From an uncultured Ferrimonas sp. (lineage in GTDB: Bacteria; Pseudomonadota; Gammaproteobacteria; Enterobacterales; Shewanellaceae), in NCBI RefSeq assembly GCF_947489035.1, contig NZ_CANLCI010000026.1, positions 1 to 60,865 on the forward strand: 60,865 bases of DNA, read 5' to 3'. A model generated the notes under the pieces. It was not told the DNA's origin and did no database searches. It saw only the letters and a list, made by a program, of their open reading frames with translations. Position 1 is the first letter of the stretch. Every line of letters starts with the position of its first letter. Shown here one piece after another: positions 43,588-52,933 of this stretch. Made by a program: the position numbers and the translations under genes.

Positions 43588-43634
43588 TGTCCGTTTATCC
43601 CCCAATGCAATGCAGGCGATTGCTGCGACGGTGG

Positions 43635-43850
43635 CTACCACACGATGGTATTGGCAATCGGGGCGATCAGCATCACCAAGATGATGGCAACACAGCTAAA
43701 TTGCACCCAATAATCACTGATCTGCTCAAGCTGTTGCTGCTTATCAATGCTTCGATCTGGGGGCTGCTTGGCCGCACGGAAGTAGCGGTAGCCCCAATAC
43801 AGATTACCGAAAATGAAGATGGCTAAAACCAGCAATAGTCGCGCTTCCAT
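43635..43850 (-). CDS. Small two-helix membrane protein
   Basis: 71 residues with AGGAG five bases before the ATG. Helix 1 is LLLVLAIFIFGNLYWGYRYF, then a polar linker (RAAKQPPDRSIDKQQQLEQISDYW) and helix 2 FSCVAIILVMLIAPIANTIVW. Family not recognised. It lies downstream of the dgt-like gene on the same strand, separated by 143 bp. Confidence 0.7.
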   Translation of the reverse strand: MEARLLLVLAIFIFGNLYWGYRYFRAAKQPPDRSIDKQQQLEQISDYWVQFSCVAIILVMLIAPIANTIVW

Positions 43851-43993
43851 GGATCACTCCTGCAGGCATTACTGGCAGTACTATAACCAGGCCAGCCCAG
43901 GGATCGGGGCTGCCTTCACTGGTGGAACTGTTGTTAATGGCTTGTTGCTGTCAGGCTTTCTTTACTGAGCCATGCTGGCGCGAGGTTCGGGGA

Positions 43994-45334
43994 TCATTCG
44001 ATTGAATGAAAGTCGCCGGATCTGGGGCTGCTGGAGAACAGATCGTGGTGTAATTTGGCGGCGAAATCATCGGTCATGCCGCTGAGGTAATCACTGAGCA
44101 CACGATAGCCACGCTGATCCCCTTGTTGCTGCGCTTGCTGCCATTTGAGCTTGGTGCCACTGGGCAGCAGTCGTTCTGGTTCACTGGCTAAGGCACTGAA
44201 CAGTGCCATCACCACCTGTTGGCCTTTAAACTCCTGCCGTTGCACTGAGCTGTGCAGAATGACGTTGCGATAAACAAACTGCTTTAAGCAGTCTAACAAC
44301 AGGGAAAAAGCATCGGGCAGGCCGGCTTGATACGCCAGTAAGGGGTCACAAAACTGGTTGTGTTGGCGTACTTCAATGGCGGTAACAAAGCCGTTGACCA
44401 AGGCGCCAATCGCTTTTTTCCGGTGGTGATTCTCGCTGGCGAACAAACGCTGGGTTAATGAGGCCAGTTGCTTAGGGGTGTACGGGCTGAGCGGATCATG
44501 GCTTAAGGGATCGATCACCTGCTGTTGCCATTGGGGTTGGGTGATGATCCCTAATACGATGGCATCTTCTAAATCGTGCACCGAATAGGCGATATCGTCG
44601 GCCAACTCCATGATGGTGCAATCTAAGGATTTTGCCGCGCTGCGGCCATGCTCTTGTGCGGTTGGGGCTTGGCGCAAGGCGAGAAAGTGCTCGCGATCGG
44701 CCTCGTTTAGTGGCTGCAACACCCAGTTATAGATGTCGAGATCATCATCAAAGATCGCCTTGGCCGGTAACCAAGATTGGGTGTGCAAAAAGCCGCTGCT
44801 GTGGGCTGGCGGCAAGGCCAATCGTTGCACCTTGGATTGCAGCACGGGGTATTTCAGCACACCCAGCAACGTTCGGCGGGTTAGGTTCATGCCGTGGCTT
44901 TCAGTGTAGGGCTCAAGCTTGGCCAAAATGCGAAAGGTTTGGCCGTTGCCTTCAAAGCCGCCGTGATCGCGCATCATGTAGTTCAGCGCCACTTCGCCGC
45001 CGTGGCCATAGGGTGGGTGGCCAATATCGTGGGCCAAGCACAGCGCTTCGATCAGTTGATCGTCAAACAGCGGCGCTAGGTGGGGGTAACGATTACGCAA
45101 CTGCGCGTTGATGCCACTGCCAATTTGTGCGGATTCAATCGAATGGGTTAAACGGGTACGGTGAAAGTCGTTAAGGCCAATGCCCAGCACCTGAGTTTTG
45201 GATTGCAGCCGGCGAAATGCCGCGCTGTGCAGCACCCGTGCTTTGTCACGCTGAAAGCGAGAACGCTGATCTTGCTGTTTGCTCGAGTTGCCCGGCAAGC
45301 GCCGTTGCTGCCAATCGGTGGTGACTGCGGTCAT
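43994..45334 (-). CDS. dgt: dGTPase-like deoxynucleoside triphosphate triphosphohydrolase
   Basis: 446 residues. The HD-domain metal ligands appear in RTRLTHSIESAQIG, LAHDIGHPPYGHGGE and MELADDIAYSVHDLEDA, with FEGNGQTFRIL between. It hydrolyses dGTP (or other dNTPs) to deoxynucleoside and triphosphate, setting pool balance and, in some bacteria, antiphage defence. It follows yfbR by 31 bp in the order alaA-yfbR-dgt, so two dNTP/dNMP-degrading HD enzymes are adjacent. Confidence 0.92.
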   Translation of the reverse strand: MTAVTTDWQQRRLPGNSSKQQDQRSRFQRDKARVLHSAAFRRLQSKTQVLGIGLNDFHRTRLTHSIESAQIGSGINAQLRNRYPHLAPLFDDQLIEALCLAHDIGHPPYGHGGEVALNYMMRDHGGFEGNGQTFRILAKLEPYTESHGMNLTRRTLLGVLKYPVLQSKVQRLALPPAHSSGFLHTQSWLPAKAIFDDDLDIYNWVLQPLNEADREHFLALRQAPTAQEHGRSAAKSLDCTIMELADDIAYSVHDLEDAIVLGIITQPQWQQQVIDPLSHDPLSPYTPKQLASLTQRLFASENHHRKKAIGALVNGFVTAIEVRQHNQFCDPLLAYQAGLPDAFSLLLDCLKQFVYRNVILHSSVQRQEFKGQQVVMALFSALASEPERLLPSGTKLKWQQAQQQGDQRGYRVLSDYLSGMTDDFAAKLHHDLFSSSPRSGDFHSIE

Positions 45335-45365
45335 GGTGCGCTTCCTCTGGATGTTGGGTGCTGGC

Positions 45366-45977
45366 TTAACGGCGCTGCTGCGATTGGGTCAAACTGTCGA
45401 GGGTGTTGTTGCACGAAGCCAAGAACACATCCAAAAAGTAGGCCACCTCGGGCTGCTGCCTTAGCTCGGCGATCCGTGGTTCCATCTTCGCCACCACATG
45501 ATCAAATTCGTGGTTGTGGTGGGCAAGTTCATCTTTGGCTTTGACGTAAGCGCAGATGATGTCGGCGGCTTTGACCACCGCAGCGTATTCAGGCTCGATG
45601 TTGTTTTGCACCACCAGATCGGCAAAGGCGCCGCGCAGCTCAGGCGGTAAACTGTCAAGGCACTGTTGCTCCGCCGCTTGTTCCAGCAGTTTAAATTCTT
45701 TGGTGATCTGCGGGTTGGAGTACTTTACCGGACTTACGATGTCCCCCAACCAGGTTTCTGAGCACTCATGATACAAGGCGGTAGTGGCGGCCTTTTCTGG
45801 GCTGAGGGTGCCACCAAACTTGCTGTTTTTAATCACCGTTAATAGGTGGGCGACAATCGCCACTTGGTGGCTGTGCTCGGCAACGTTTTCTGGCTTAACG
45901 CAAAACATCAACGACCAGCGCCGGATCAGCGGCATCCGGAATAGCCACGCAAGAAAAGTACTGGAGGGTTGGCTCAT
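45366..45977 (-). CDS. yfbR: 5'-deoxynucleotidase YfbR
   Basis: 203 residues. HD-phosphohydrolase blocks are NVAEHSHQVAIVAHLL, TTALYHECSETWLGDIVSPVKYSNP and VVKAADIICAYVKAKDEL. It removes phosphate from deoxynucleoside monophosphates. Starts 8 bp after alaA, the same pairing as in E. coli. Confidence 0.95.
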   Translation of the reverse strand: MSQPSSTFLAWLFRMPLIRRWSLMFCVKPENVAEHSHQVAIVAHLLTVIKNSKFGGTLSPEKAATTALYHECSETWLGDIVSPVKYSNPQITKEFKLLEQAAEQQCLDSLPPELRGAFADLVVQNNIEPEYAAVVKAADIICAYVKAKDELAHHNHEFDHVVAKMEPRIAELRQQPEVAYFLDVFLASCNNTLDSLTQSQQRR

Positions 45978-45985
45978 GGGGGCTC

Positions 45986-47200
45986 CTACTGGCGATAGCG
46001 GCTTAAGAAGTGCTCGAAGTTGTCCATCGCTTTGGACAGATCCTCAAGGTGGGGCAAAAACACCACGCGCACGTGATCCGGCTCGGGCCAATTAAAGGCG
46101 GTGCCTTGCACCAGCAGGATTTTCTCCTGCATCAACAAATCCAGCACCATCTGCTGATCGTCCACCAAGTTGAATTTTTTCACATCGAGCTTGGGGAAGG
46201 CGTACATTGCGCCTTTGGGCTTGTAGCAGCTGACCCCATCAATGGCATTGAGCCGTTCGACCACCAGATCCCGCTGTTGGCACAAGCGGCCGCTGGGCAG
46301 GATCAGCTCGTTAATGCTTTGGTAGCCCCCGAGGGCGGTTTGGATGGCGTGCTGCATCGGCACGTTGGCGCACAACCGCATTGAGGCCAGCATCTCTAAG
46401 CCATCGACGTAATCACGAACATGATCACGACGGCCAGAGAGCATCATCCACCCCACCCGAAACCCGGCCACGCGGTAGGCTTTGGATAAGCCATTAAAGG
46501 TGATGATGAACAGATCATCGGCCAAGCTGGCGGTGGGGATGTGTTGCACGCCGTCGTACAGCACGCGATCGTAGATCTCATCGGAAAAGACAATCAGGTT
46601 GTGTTCGCGGGCGATCTGCAGCAGCTCCAGCAGCATCTCGCGGCTGTACACAGCACCGGTGGGGTTGTTGGGATTAATGATCACCAAACCACGGGTTTGA
46701 GGGGTGATCTTGCGGCGAATGTCGTCTAAATCCGGCATCCAGTCGGCTTGTTCATCGCACAGGTAATGTCGTGCTTTGCCGCCGGCCAGATTAACCCCTG
46801 CGGTCCACAGTGGGTAATCAGGGGCGGGCACCAAAATCTCGTCGCCGTTGTTGAGCAAGCCTTGCATCGCCATCACGATCAGCTCGGAGACGCCGTTGCC
46901 GATGTAGATGTCTTCTACGTCCACATCGCGAATGCCCACCTGCTGATAGGACTGCACAATTGCTTTACGGGCGGAAAACAACCCTTTGGAATCGCAGTAG
47001 CCTTGGCTTTCCGGCAGGTTGTGGATCACGTCGCGGATGATCTCTTCCGGCGCTTCAAAACCGAAGGGGGCAGGGTTGCCAATGTTCAGCTTCAGTACCC
47101 GGTGGCCTTCCTCTTCTAAGCGCTTGGCCTCTCGCGCCACCGGACCGCGAATGTCATAACAAACGGAGTTAAGTTTGTTGGATTTGGTCAGTGGCTTCAT
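45986..47200 (-). CDS. alaA: Glutamate-pyruvate aminotransferase AlaA
   Basis: 404 residues from the ATG at 47200 (AAGGA seven bases upstream); 88 in-frame codons farther upstream look noncoding. PLP fold I: VLKLNIGNPAPFGFEAPEEI, VIINPNNPTGAVYS, VFSDEIYDRVLYDG and the Schiff-base lysine in FNGLSKAYRVAGFRVGW. The enzyme makes alanine from pyruvate. First gene of alaA-yfbR-dgt. Confidence 0.95.
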   Translation of the reverse strand: MKPLTKSNKLNSVCYDIRGPVAREAKRLEEEGHRVLKLNIGNPAPFGFEAPEEIIRDVIHNLPESQGYCDSKGLFSARKAIVQSYQQVGIRDVDVEDIYIGNGVSELIVMAMQGLLNNGDEILVPAPDYPLWTAGVNLAGGKARHYLCDEQADWMPDLDDIRRKITPQTRGLVIINPNNPTGAVYSREMLLELLQIAREHNLIVFSDEIYDRVLYDGVQHIPTASLADDLFIITFNGLSKAYRVAGFRVGWMMLSGRRDHVRDYVDGLEMLASMRLCANVPMQHAIQTALGGYQSINELILPSGRLCQQRDLVVERLNAIDGVSCYKPKGAMYAFPKLDVKKFNLVDDQQMVLDLLMQEKILLVQGTAFNWPEPDHVRVVFLPHLEDLSKAMDNFEHFLSRYRQ

Positions 47201-47400
47201 CAGCGGATCCTTACTGCTAAGACTTGGATTTACAGCAAATTTATCGGTTTGCTTGCATGGTTTAGTCACCATAACCAATTCGTTTACGCTGGGAAAGGCT
47301 GCAGTGGCCACAATTTGCTGGTCGGTTAGGCCAACGGGGCCAGTGGTTATCGTTGCAGAATCGTCGCGCGCTGGGGCGCCGTTGCTGAATTTTGGCCACA

Positions 47401-47427
47401 AAAAAGGCCGCACATGGCGGCCTTTTT
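47401..47427 (-). terminator. Terminator of fldA (bidirectional shape)
   Basis: AAAAAGGCCGC, loop ACATG, GCGGCCTTTTT, 16 bp after the fldA stop on the minus strand. Confidence 0.9.
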
Positions 47428-47442
47428 GATGTGGGGCTTGGC

Positions 47443-47967
47443 TTATGCCAATTCTGCCAGACACATCTCTTCGTAGATCTGCTTAACCCAAGCGTCTACG
47501 CGGTCGTTGGTCAGTTCTGGCTGACGATCTTCGTCGATGCCCAAACCAACAAAACACTTGTCGTCTTCCACCAAGGCTTTAGAGGCTTCAAACTCGTAGC
47601 CTTCAACCGAGGTGTGGCCCACGATGATGGCGCCGCGATCGCGAACGATGTCAGCCAGCTGGCCCATCGCATCCAAGAAGTACTCGGCGTAGTCTTCTTG
47701 ATCACCACAACCGAAGATCGCAACCAGCTTGTCGGTGAAGTCCAGTTGCTCTAATTCTGGGAAGAAATCATCCCAGTCACACTGAGATTCGCCATAGTAC
47801 CAAGTTGGGATCCCGAACAGCAGCAGGCTAAACTCGTCGATCTCTTCCTTGCTGCTTTTGGCGATGTCTTTTACTTCAACCAAGTCGCCAAGTTTCTTTT
47901 GGATCATTTTAGCTACGGCTTCGGTGTTACCGGTGTCGCTGCCAAAGAACAGACCTACGCTTGCCAT
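47443..47967 (-). CDS. fldA: Flavodoxin
   Basis: 174 residues, long-chain type. The FMN phosphate loop is GLFFGSDTGNTEAVAK, with TWYYGESQCDWDDF and FGCGDQEDYAEYFLDAMG contacting the isoalloxazine. It donates electrons to radical-SAM and other enzymes, including quinone-independent steps. Gene order fldA-ybfE near seqA-pgm is the gammaproteobacterial norm. Confidence 0.96.
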   Translation of the reverse strand: MASVGLFFGSDTGNTEAVAKMIQKKLGDLVEVKDIAKSSKEEIDEFSLLLFGIPTWYYGESQCDWDDFFPELEQLDFTDKLVAIFGCGDQEDYAEYFLDAMGQLADIVRDRGAIIVGHTSVEGYEFEASKALVEDDKCFVGLGIDEDRQPELTNDRVDAWVKQIYEEMCLAELA

Positions 47968-48010
47968 TCTTTATACCTATGCATTTTCTTAATGTGGATA
48001 CGAACACTCA

Positions 48011-48298
48011 TTAGGAGTGATCGGCGTCAATATCAAACTGCTCTTGCAGGATAGACTCGATCAGTTGACCACGAGTGAGGTTACTGTCCAATGCTTTGTC
48101 ATTCAAGGCGTTAAAAAGCGCCTCTGACACCTTAAACTCAATGCGTTTAAGGCCGTTGGACTTGTCACGTTGCATTTGATTTCGCTTATTAATGCGAAGT
48201 TGCTGCTCACGCGACATCGGATTCGTTCTGGGGCGACCACGGCGTTTTTCCGTGGCAAACATATCCAGAGTCGTTCTATCGGATTTTTCTACTGCCAT
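48011..48298 (-). CDS. ybfE: LexA-regulated protein YbfE
   Basis: 95 residues: TLDMFATEKRRGRPRTNPMSREQQLRINKRNQMQRDKSNGLKRIEFKVSEALFNALN. An AT-hook-like GRPRTNP and a ribbon-helix-helix-like C-terminal half suggest DNA binding. The name reflects SOS control in E. coli; I do not see a clean LexA box here. It follows the DUF2788 gene by 12 bp. Confidence 0.92.
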   Translation of the reverse strand: MAVEKSDRTTLDMFATEKRRGRPRTNPMSREQQLRINKRNQMQRDKSNGLKRIEFKVSEALFNALNDKALDSNLTRGQLIESILQEQFDIDADHS

Positions 48299-48310
48299 GA
48301 GTGAAACGAT

Positions 48311-48532
48311 TTAGCTGAGCCCCGAGCCTTCCCAAAACATTTGGATCAGACCCTTGGCAATAAACCCGGCACAGCCTAAAAACAGTACCAGCCATACAAC
48401 AAAGCGGCCAAAAGGAGGCACTTTACCTTGTTTAAGAACGTCCTTGATGGATAGGCCAATCAAGAGGAATACTCCCGCAAAAAACAGGTTTAGGCCCAAA
48501 GCCTCCAACTGTTCATAGTGGTCGATCAACAT
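48311..48532 (-). CDS. DUF2788 membrane protein
   Basis: 73 residues with two helices (LNLFFAGVFLLIGLSIKDVL and FVVWLVLFLGCAGFIAKGLIQMF), the DUF2788 pattern found beside ybfE/ybfF in Shewanella-like genomes. Function unknown. Head of a DUF2788-ybfE-fldA run. Confidence 0.87.
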   Translation of the reverse strand: MLIDHYEQLEALGLNLFFAGVFLLIGLSIKDVLKQGKVPPFGRFVVWLVLFLGCAGFIAKGLIQMFWEGSGLS

Positions 48533-48634
48533 ATCCCTACCTTCCTGGCATTCCGAGGTCGCGCACTATAGCACAGCGGCGCCATTCCATTCCAACCTTA
48601 CGGCGGATCCAGACTAAGTAACTTTGGCGAGTTA

Positions 48635-49408
48635 TCAAGAGTTTGGCAGGGATCGAAAAAATCGAATTGCGAGCCGGTTAAATTGCGCCGGTTTTTCTGC
48701 GTGCAGCCAGTGGCCGGTGCCGTTAATGATGTGGGCCCGCGCCTGCGGGAAACGGCTTAAAATTTCCGCTCGGTGCTCTGCCAAAATGTAATCCGACTGT
48801 TCGCCTTTCACCATGATGACGGGGCCTAAGAAGGGCGGCAGCGGCGGCAGGGCGCCAATAATGTGGTCATAACTGGCGATGATTGCCGCCAAGTTGATGC
48901 GCCAATGGAAACCGCCCTGAGCGTCACGGGTGAGGTTTTTGGTCAGAAACGCGGCGGTGGCCATGTCGATGCCCAACTGCTGCAGCTGCTTTTGCGCTTG
49001 GCTGCGCTGGCTGATGGCGGTTAATTCTAAACGGGGCAGTGCGGTTAAAATGGTGTCGTGGCGACGGCCATAAGCGACCGGAGCAATGTCGGCCACCAGT
49101 AAGCCATCCACCTGAGCAGGGAACATCTGCGCGTAGGTCATGGCCACTTTGCCGCCAAGGCTGTGGCCGAGTAGGCTCCAGCGGTCGATCTGCAGTTGTT
49201 GGCGCAGTTGCTCTAACTGTTCTGCGACCTGATCAAACTGAAATAATCCCTCTAATGGCGAGCCGCCATGACCGGGCAAACTGACGCGTAAGGTCGCGAA
49301 ACCGGCCTCGCGCAGGGCACTGGCGCAGCCTGCGAGGTTGTCTAAGTCGCCAAAGAGGCCGTGGATCACCACGACAGTGGGGCCATCACCTTGCCATTGA
49401 TACTGCAT
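48635..49408 (-). CDS. ybfF: Alpha/beta-hydrolase esterase YbfF
   Basis: 257 residues from the ATG at 49408, which has AAGGA at five bases; an ATG at 49414 sits too close to it. VVVIHGLFGDLDNLAGCASAL is the oxyanion turn, LLGHSLGGKVAMTYA the nucleophile elbow, and GTGHWLHAEKPAQF the His. It is an acyl esterase; the substrate is not settled. Divergent from seqA. Confidence 0.93.
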   Translation of the reverse strand: MQYQWQGDGPTVVVIHGLFGDLDNLAGCASALREAGFATLRVSLPGHGGSPLEGLFQFDQVAEQLEQLRQQLQIDRWSLLGHSLGGKVAMTYAQMFPAQVDGLLVADIAPVAYGRRHDTILTALPRLELTAISQRSQAQKQLQQLGIDMATAAFLTKNLTRDAQGGFHWRINLAAIIASYDHIIGALPPLPPFLGPVIMVKGEQSDYILAEHRAEILSRFPQARAHIINGTGHWLHAEKPAQFNRLAIRFFRSLPNS

Positions 49409-49572
49409 TGTCATCCTTAAATTGCTGCGGCAGCTTTGTTGCGGCGCATTTTGATCAAACTCATGGTGTAAATGCAACTGCGGCGCAACTTCGGGGCTGT
49501 AAAAGTAGACAACTGAAATTGACGACGACAGCTTTTGCCACTTTGCCGTAGCCAGCGTCAATTTTGGCTGGT

Positions 49573-49578
49573 TATAAT
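49573..49578 (+). promoter_or_regulatory. Candidate -10 element of seqA
   Basis: Exact TATAAT 38 bp before the seqA ATG; no clear -35 at standard spacing. Confidence 0.4.
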
Positions 49579-49616
49579 GCGGGGAATTGGGATCAGCAAA
49601 ACGATACGAAAAAGCA

Positions 49617-50171
49617 ATGAAATACATTGAAATCGATGACGAGCTGTATCGTCATATCGCCGGTAATACGCAACGGATTGGTGAAAGCGCTTCAGACATT
49701 TTGCGCCGTTTATTGGGGCTGCAAGTGGCGGCCAACGCTGAAGAAGCACCAAAGCAAGTTAGCCAGCCGAGCCTAGACGCCGCGCCAGCACAGCCACGAA
49801 CGGTGACACCAGTGCGCTCTGCGTCTGCCGAAGCCGGTGTGTTTGAAGAGCTTTTAAGTGATAAAGCGTTGGGTAAGCAAAAAGGCGCCGTTGGCCGCTT
49901 TATCTACTTGCTGGACGCCACGTATCGTCAGTTCCCAAGCAGTTTTGATGCGGTGTTGCAGATCCGAGGCCGAGATCGCCTTTATTTCTCCACCAGCAAA
50001 GAAGCGCTGTTAAAAGTCAGTAAAACCGCCAATCCAAAACAGATTGGTGCCAGCCCTTACTGGGTGAGCGCAAACAATAACACTCGGAAAAAACAGACTA
50101 TTCTTGAAGAGGTACTGGTAAGCCTGGGTTGCGATAGCGACATTGCTGGCCAGATCGCCACTCAGATCTAA
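49617..50171 (+). CDS. seqA: Replication initiation regulator SeqA
   Basis: 184 residues from the ATG at 49617. N-terminal oligomerisation domain MKYIEIDDELYRHIAGNTQRIGESASDILRRLL, a linker, then the GATC-binding domain with VGRFIYLLDATYRQFPSSFDAVLQIRGRDRLYFS and QIGASPYWVSANNNTRKKQTILEEVL. It sequesters hemimethylated oriC, so the host should carry Dam methylase. Eighteen bp separate it from pgm. Confidence 0.96.
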   Translation: MKYIEIDDELYRHIAGNTQRIGESASDILRRLLGLQVAANAEEAPKQVSQPSLDAAPAQPRTVTPVRSASAEAGVFEELLSDKALGKQKGAVGRFIYLLDATYRQFPSSFDAVLQIRGRDRLYFSTSKEALLKVSKTANPKQIGASPYWVSANNNTRKKQTILEEVLVSLGCDSDIAGQIATQI

Positions 50172-50189
50172 TCTGCCCAAGGACATTGA

Positions 50190-51827
50190 ATGACAATGCA
50201 TGACCGAGCGGGCACTGTTGCCCGCTCTGTTGATCTGGTTGATATCCCACAGCTGATCAGCAGTTACTACACCCTTACCCCACAGATGGACAACACCGCC
50301 GAGCAAGTCAGCTTCGGCACCTCTGGCCACCGTGGCAGCGCCTTTAAGCGCAGCTTTAACCAAGCGCACATCTACGCCATCACCCAAGCGGTGATTGATC
50401 ACCGTCGACAGGCGGGGATCAACGGGCCGATGTTCTTGGGGTTTGATACCCACGCATTAAGCCAGCCGGCGTTTTACTCTGCGTTAGAGGTGTTGGCGGG
50501 TAATGGCGTGCCGGTACGGATTCAAAGCAACCACGGCTTTTTGCCAACGCCGGTGTTGTCGTTTGCGGTGATCCGCCATAACCGTCAGCACAGTGAACTG
50601 GCCGATGGCTTGATCCTCACCCCAAGTCACAATCCACCCCAAGATGGCGGCATCAAGTACAACCCGCCCCATGGTGGCCCGGCAGATACTGACGTCACCG
50701 GTTTTGTGGCCGAGCGCGCCAATTTTTATCTGCGGAATAATCTGGATGGGGTACGCCGGGTTAATCGCGATGTGGCTGAAGCAACCAAGCTGATCAAAGC
50801 GGTTGATATGATTGGCAGCTACATCGATGCCCTTGGCAGCGTGGTGAACCTAGACGCCGTCGCCAAAGCTGGCGTGAGCATTGGTGTTGATCCCATGGGC
50901 GGTGCAGCGGTCTCGGTGTGGTCGCGCATCGCCGAACGCTACAACCTTAAACTGACGGTAACCAACGATCGCGTTGATGCTGCCTTTGGTTTTATGGCGC
51001 TGGATAAAGACGGCGCCATTCGCATGGATTGTTCCAGCAGCGCCGCGATGGCACCGCTGCTGGCACTAAAAGATCAGTTCGACTTGGCCTTGGCGAACGA
51101 TCCCGACGCGGATCGCCACGGCATTGTTTGTGCCGACGGCGGCCTGATGAACCCGAACCACTACTTAGCGGTGGCCATCGATTACCTGTTAGGGCATCGA
51201 GTGGGTTGGGGCACCGATGCGGCCATTGGTAAAACATTGGTGTCAAGCGCGATGATCGACAAGGTTGTGGCGATGCATCAGCGCGCCTTGATGGAAGTGC
51301 CTGTTGGCTTTAAATGGTTTGTTGATGGCTTAGCAAACGGCACCGTGGTGTTTGGCGGTGAAGAGAGCGCCGGCGCCAGCTTCCCAGACTTCGGCGGTGA
51401 AGCATTCTCTACCGATAAAGATGGCTTCATCTTGTGTTTGTTGGCGGCGGAGATCTTAGCGGTAACCGGCGCATCCCCAGCGGCGCATTACCGCAAGCTG
51501 GAACAGCAGTTTGGTCGCCATCACTACCGCCGTGTTGACGCGCCGGCCACTGATAACGTGCGTAATGCGCTGAAAAACCTCAGTGCGGACGATCTGGATC
51601 AAACCGAACTGGCTGGCGACGCCATTACCGCCACACTGACTGCAGCACCGGGCAACGGCGCGGCCATTGGTGGCTTAAAGGTGGTGACGGATCGCGGCTG
51701 GTTTGCGGCGCGCCCATCGGGCACCGAGCCCATCTACAAGATTTACGCTGAAAGCAGTGACAGCGAAGCGCACCTTGAGCAACTGCTCGACCAAGCGCAG
51801 CAGTTGATTGCTAAAATCAGTGGCTAA
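50190..51827 (+). CDS. pgm: Phosphoglucomutase (alpha-D-glucose phosphate-specific)
   Basis: 545 residues, matching E. coli Pgm (546). FGTSGHRGSAFKRSFNQAHI, the phosphoserine loop LILTPSHNPPQDGGIKYNPPHGGPAD, the Mg site LANDPDADRHGIV, and GGEESAGASFPDFGG are all present, with RPSGTEPIYKIYAES at the end. Interconverts glucose-1- and glucose-6-phosphate. Confidence 0.97.
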   Translation: MTMHDRAGTVARSVDLVDIPQLISSYYTLTPQMDNTAEQVSFGTSGHRGSAFKRSFNQAHIYAITQAVIDHRRQAGINGPMFLGFDTHALSQPAFYSALEVLAGNGVPVRIQSNHGFLPTPVLSFAVIRHNRQHSELADGLILTPSHNPPQDGGIKYNPPHGGPADTDVTGFVAERANFYLRNNLDGVRRVNRDVAEATKLIKAVDMIGSYIDALGSVVNLDAVAKAGVSIGVDPMGGAAVSVWSRIAERYNLKLTVTNDRVDAAFGFMALDKDGAIRMDCSSSAAMAPLLALKDQFDLALANDPDADRHGIVCADGGLMNPNHYLAVAIDYLLGHRVGWGTDAAIGKTLVSSAMIDKVVAMHQRALMEVPVGFKWFVDGLANGTVVFGGEESAGASFPDFGGEAFSTDKDGFILCLLAAEILAVTGASPAAHYRKLEQQFGRHHYRRVDAPATDNVRNALKNLSADDLDQTELAGDAITATLTAAPGNGAAIGGLKVVTDRGWFAARPSGTEPIYKIYAESSDSEAHLEQLLDQAQQLIAKISG

Positions 51828-51844
51828 GGGTTAGCCCAAAACGG

Positions 51845-51875
51845 ACAAGGGAAGCCAGCGGCTTCCCTTTGTTTT
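51845..51875 (+). terminator. Rho-independent terminator of pgm
   Basis: ACAAGGGAAGCC, loop AGC, GGCTTCCCTTTGT, then TTTT. Confidence 0.88.
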
Positions 51876-51948
51876 ATCTGCGTTAGTGGAGCCTTGCTTA
51901 CAAGCAGGGTAAACTTGCGCGCCTGTTAATTTGTTGAAGAGAAGAGTT

Positions 51949-52878
51949 ATGGCACTGCAGTGGTTCCCTGGCCATATGAATAAGGCCCGTCGCGAGATCA
52001 AAGAGGTGATGCCGCAAATGGACGTGATCATCGAAGTGCTCGATGCTCGTGTGCCGTACAGCAGCGAAAACCCAATGGTGGCGCAGCTGCGCCGTGACAA
52101 ACCGGTAATCAAGATCTTCAACAAAGCGGATCTGGCCGATCCGGTGTTGACCGAGCAATGGATGGCCTATCTGGAACAGCAGCGCGGGGTAAAAACCTTA
52201 GCGCTGGATACCGATAAGTCGAACCATGTGCATAAGATCAGCGAGCTGTGTAAGAAGATGGTGCCCCATAAAGTGGGCAACGATAAGCAGATCAAGGCGA
52301 TGATCATGGGCATTCCCAACGTGGGCAAATCCACGTTGATCAACACCATGGCGAAGCGCATTGTGGCGAAAACCGGTAACGAGCCTGCGGTAACCAAAGC
52401 GCAGCAGCGGATTAAGCTGGAAGACGGCATCATGCTGTACGATACCCCTGGCATGCTGTGGCCCAAGCTGGAAAACGAACATTACGGCTTCCGTTTAGCG
52501 GCCATTGCTGCCATTCGCGATACCGTGGTTAACTACGAAGAGTTAGGCAGCTATGTATCGGAATACCTGCTGGCCACCTACCCAGAGCGTTTGTCGGAAC
52601 GTTATAAGCTGGAGCAACTGCCAGAAACGGACTGGGAGTTTATGGAAGCGGCGGGTAAGAAACGCGGTTGTGTGAAAGGCGGTGGTCGAGTTGATTTAGA
52701 GCGTTTTGGCGCCATTTTGATCAACGAACTGCGCGACGGCACCTTAGGTGGCATCACTCTGGAAACCCCAGTGATGATGGAACACGAAGAAGCGGAACTG
52801 CAGAAAAAGCGTGACCGTGAAGAAGCGGCCAAACTGGCCAAAGAGGAAGAGAAGAACCAGCGTCGTCGTCGCCGCTGA
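51949..52878 (+). CDS. ylqF: Ribosome biogenesis GTPase YlqF/RbgA
   Basis: 309 residues from the ATG at 51949; the six upstream codons are not part of the family. Circularly permuted GTPase: G4 (IKIFNKADLAD) and G5 precede G1 (MGIPNVGKSTLINTM), G2 region and G3 (LYDTPGM). WFPGHMNKARREI at the N-terminus is the family mark. It helps late 50S assembly. The C-terminus is a charged Lys/Glu/Arg tail. Confidence 0.94.
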   Translation: MALQWFPGHMNKARREIKEVMPQMDVIIEVLDARVPYSSENPMVAQLRRDKPVIKIFNKADLADPVLTEQWMAYLEQQRGVKTLALDTDKSNHVHKISELCKKMVPHKVGNDKQIKAMIMGIPNVGKSTLINTMAKRIVAKTGNEPAVTKAQQRIKLEDGIMLYDTPGMLWPKLENEHYGFRLAAIAAIRDTVVNYEELGSYVSEYLLATYPERLSERYKLEQLPETDWEFMEAAGKKRGCVKGGGRVDLERFGAILINELRDGTLGGITLETPVMMEHEEAELQKKRDREEAAKLAKEEEKNQRRRRR

Positions 52879-52895
52879 ATGACTTCTTGCCTAAC

Positions 52896-52922
52896 AAAGC
52901 CCGGATGATTCCGGGCTTTTTT
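52896..52922 (+). terminator. Rho-independent terminator of ylqF
   Basis: AAAGCCCGG, loop ATGATT, CCGGGCTTT and further T. Confidence 0.9.
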
Positions 52923-52933
52923 GTGGCTGCGAA

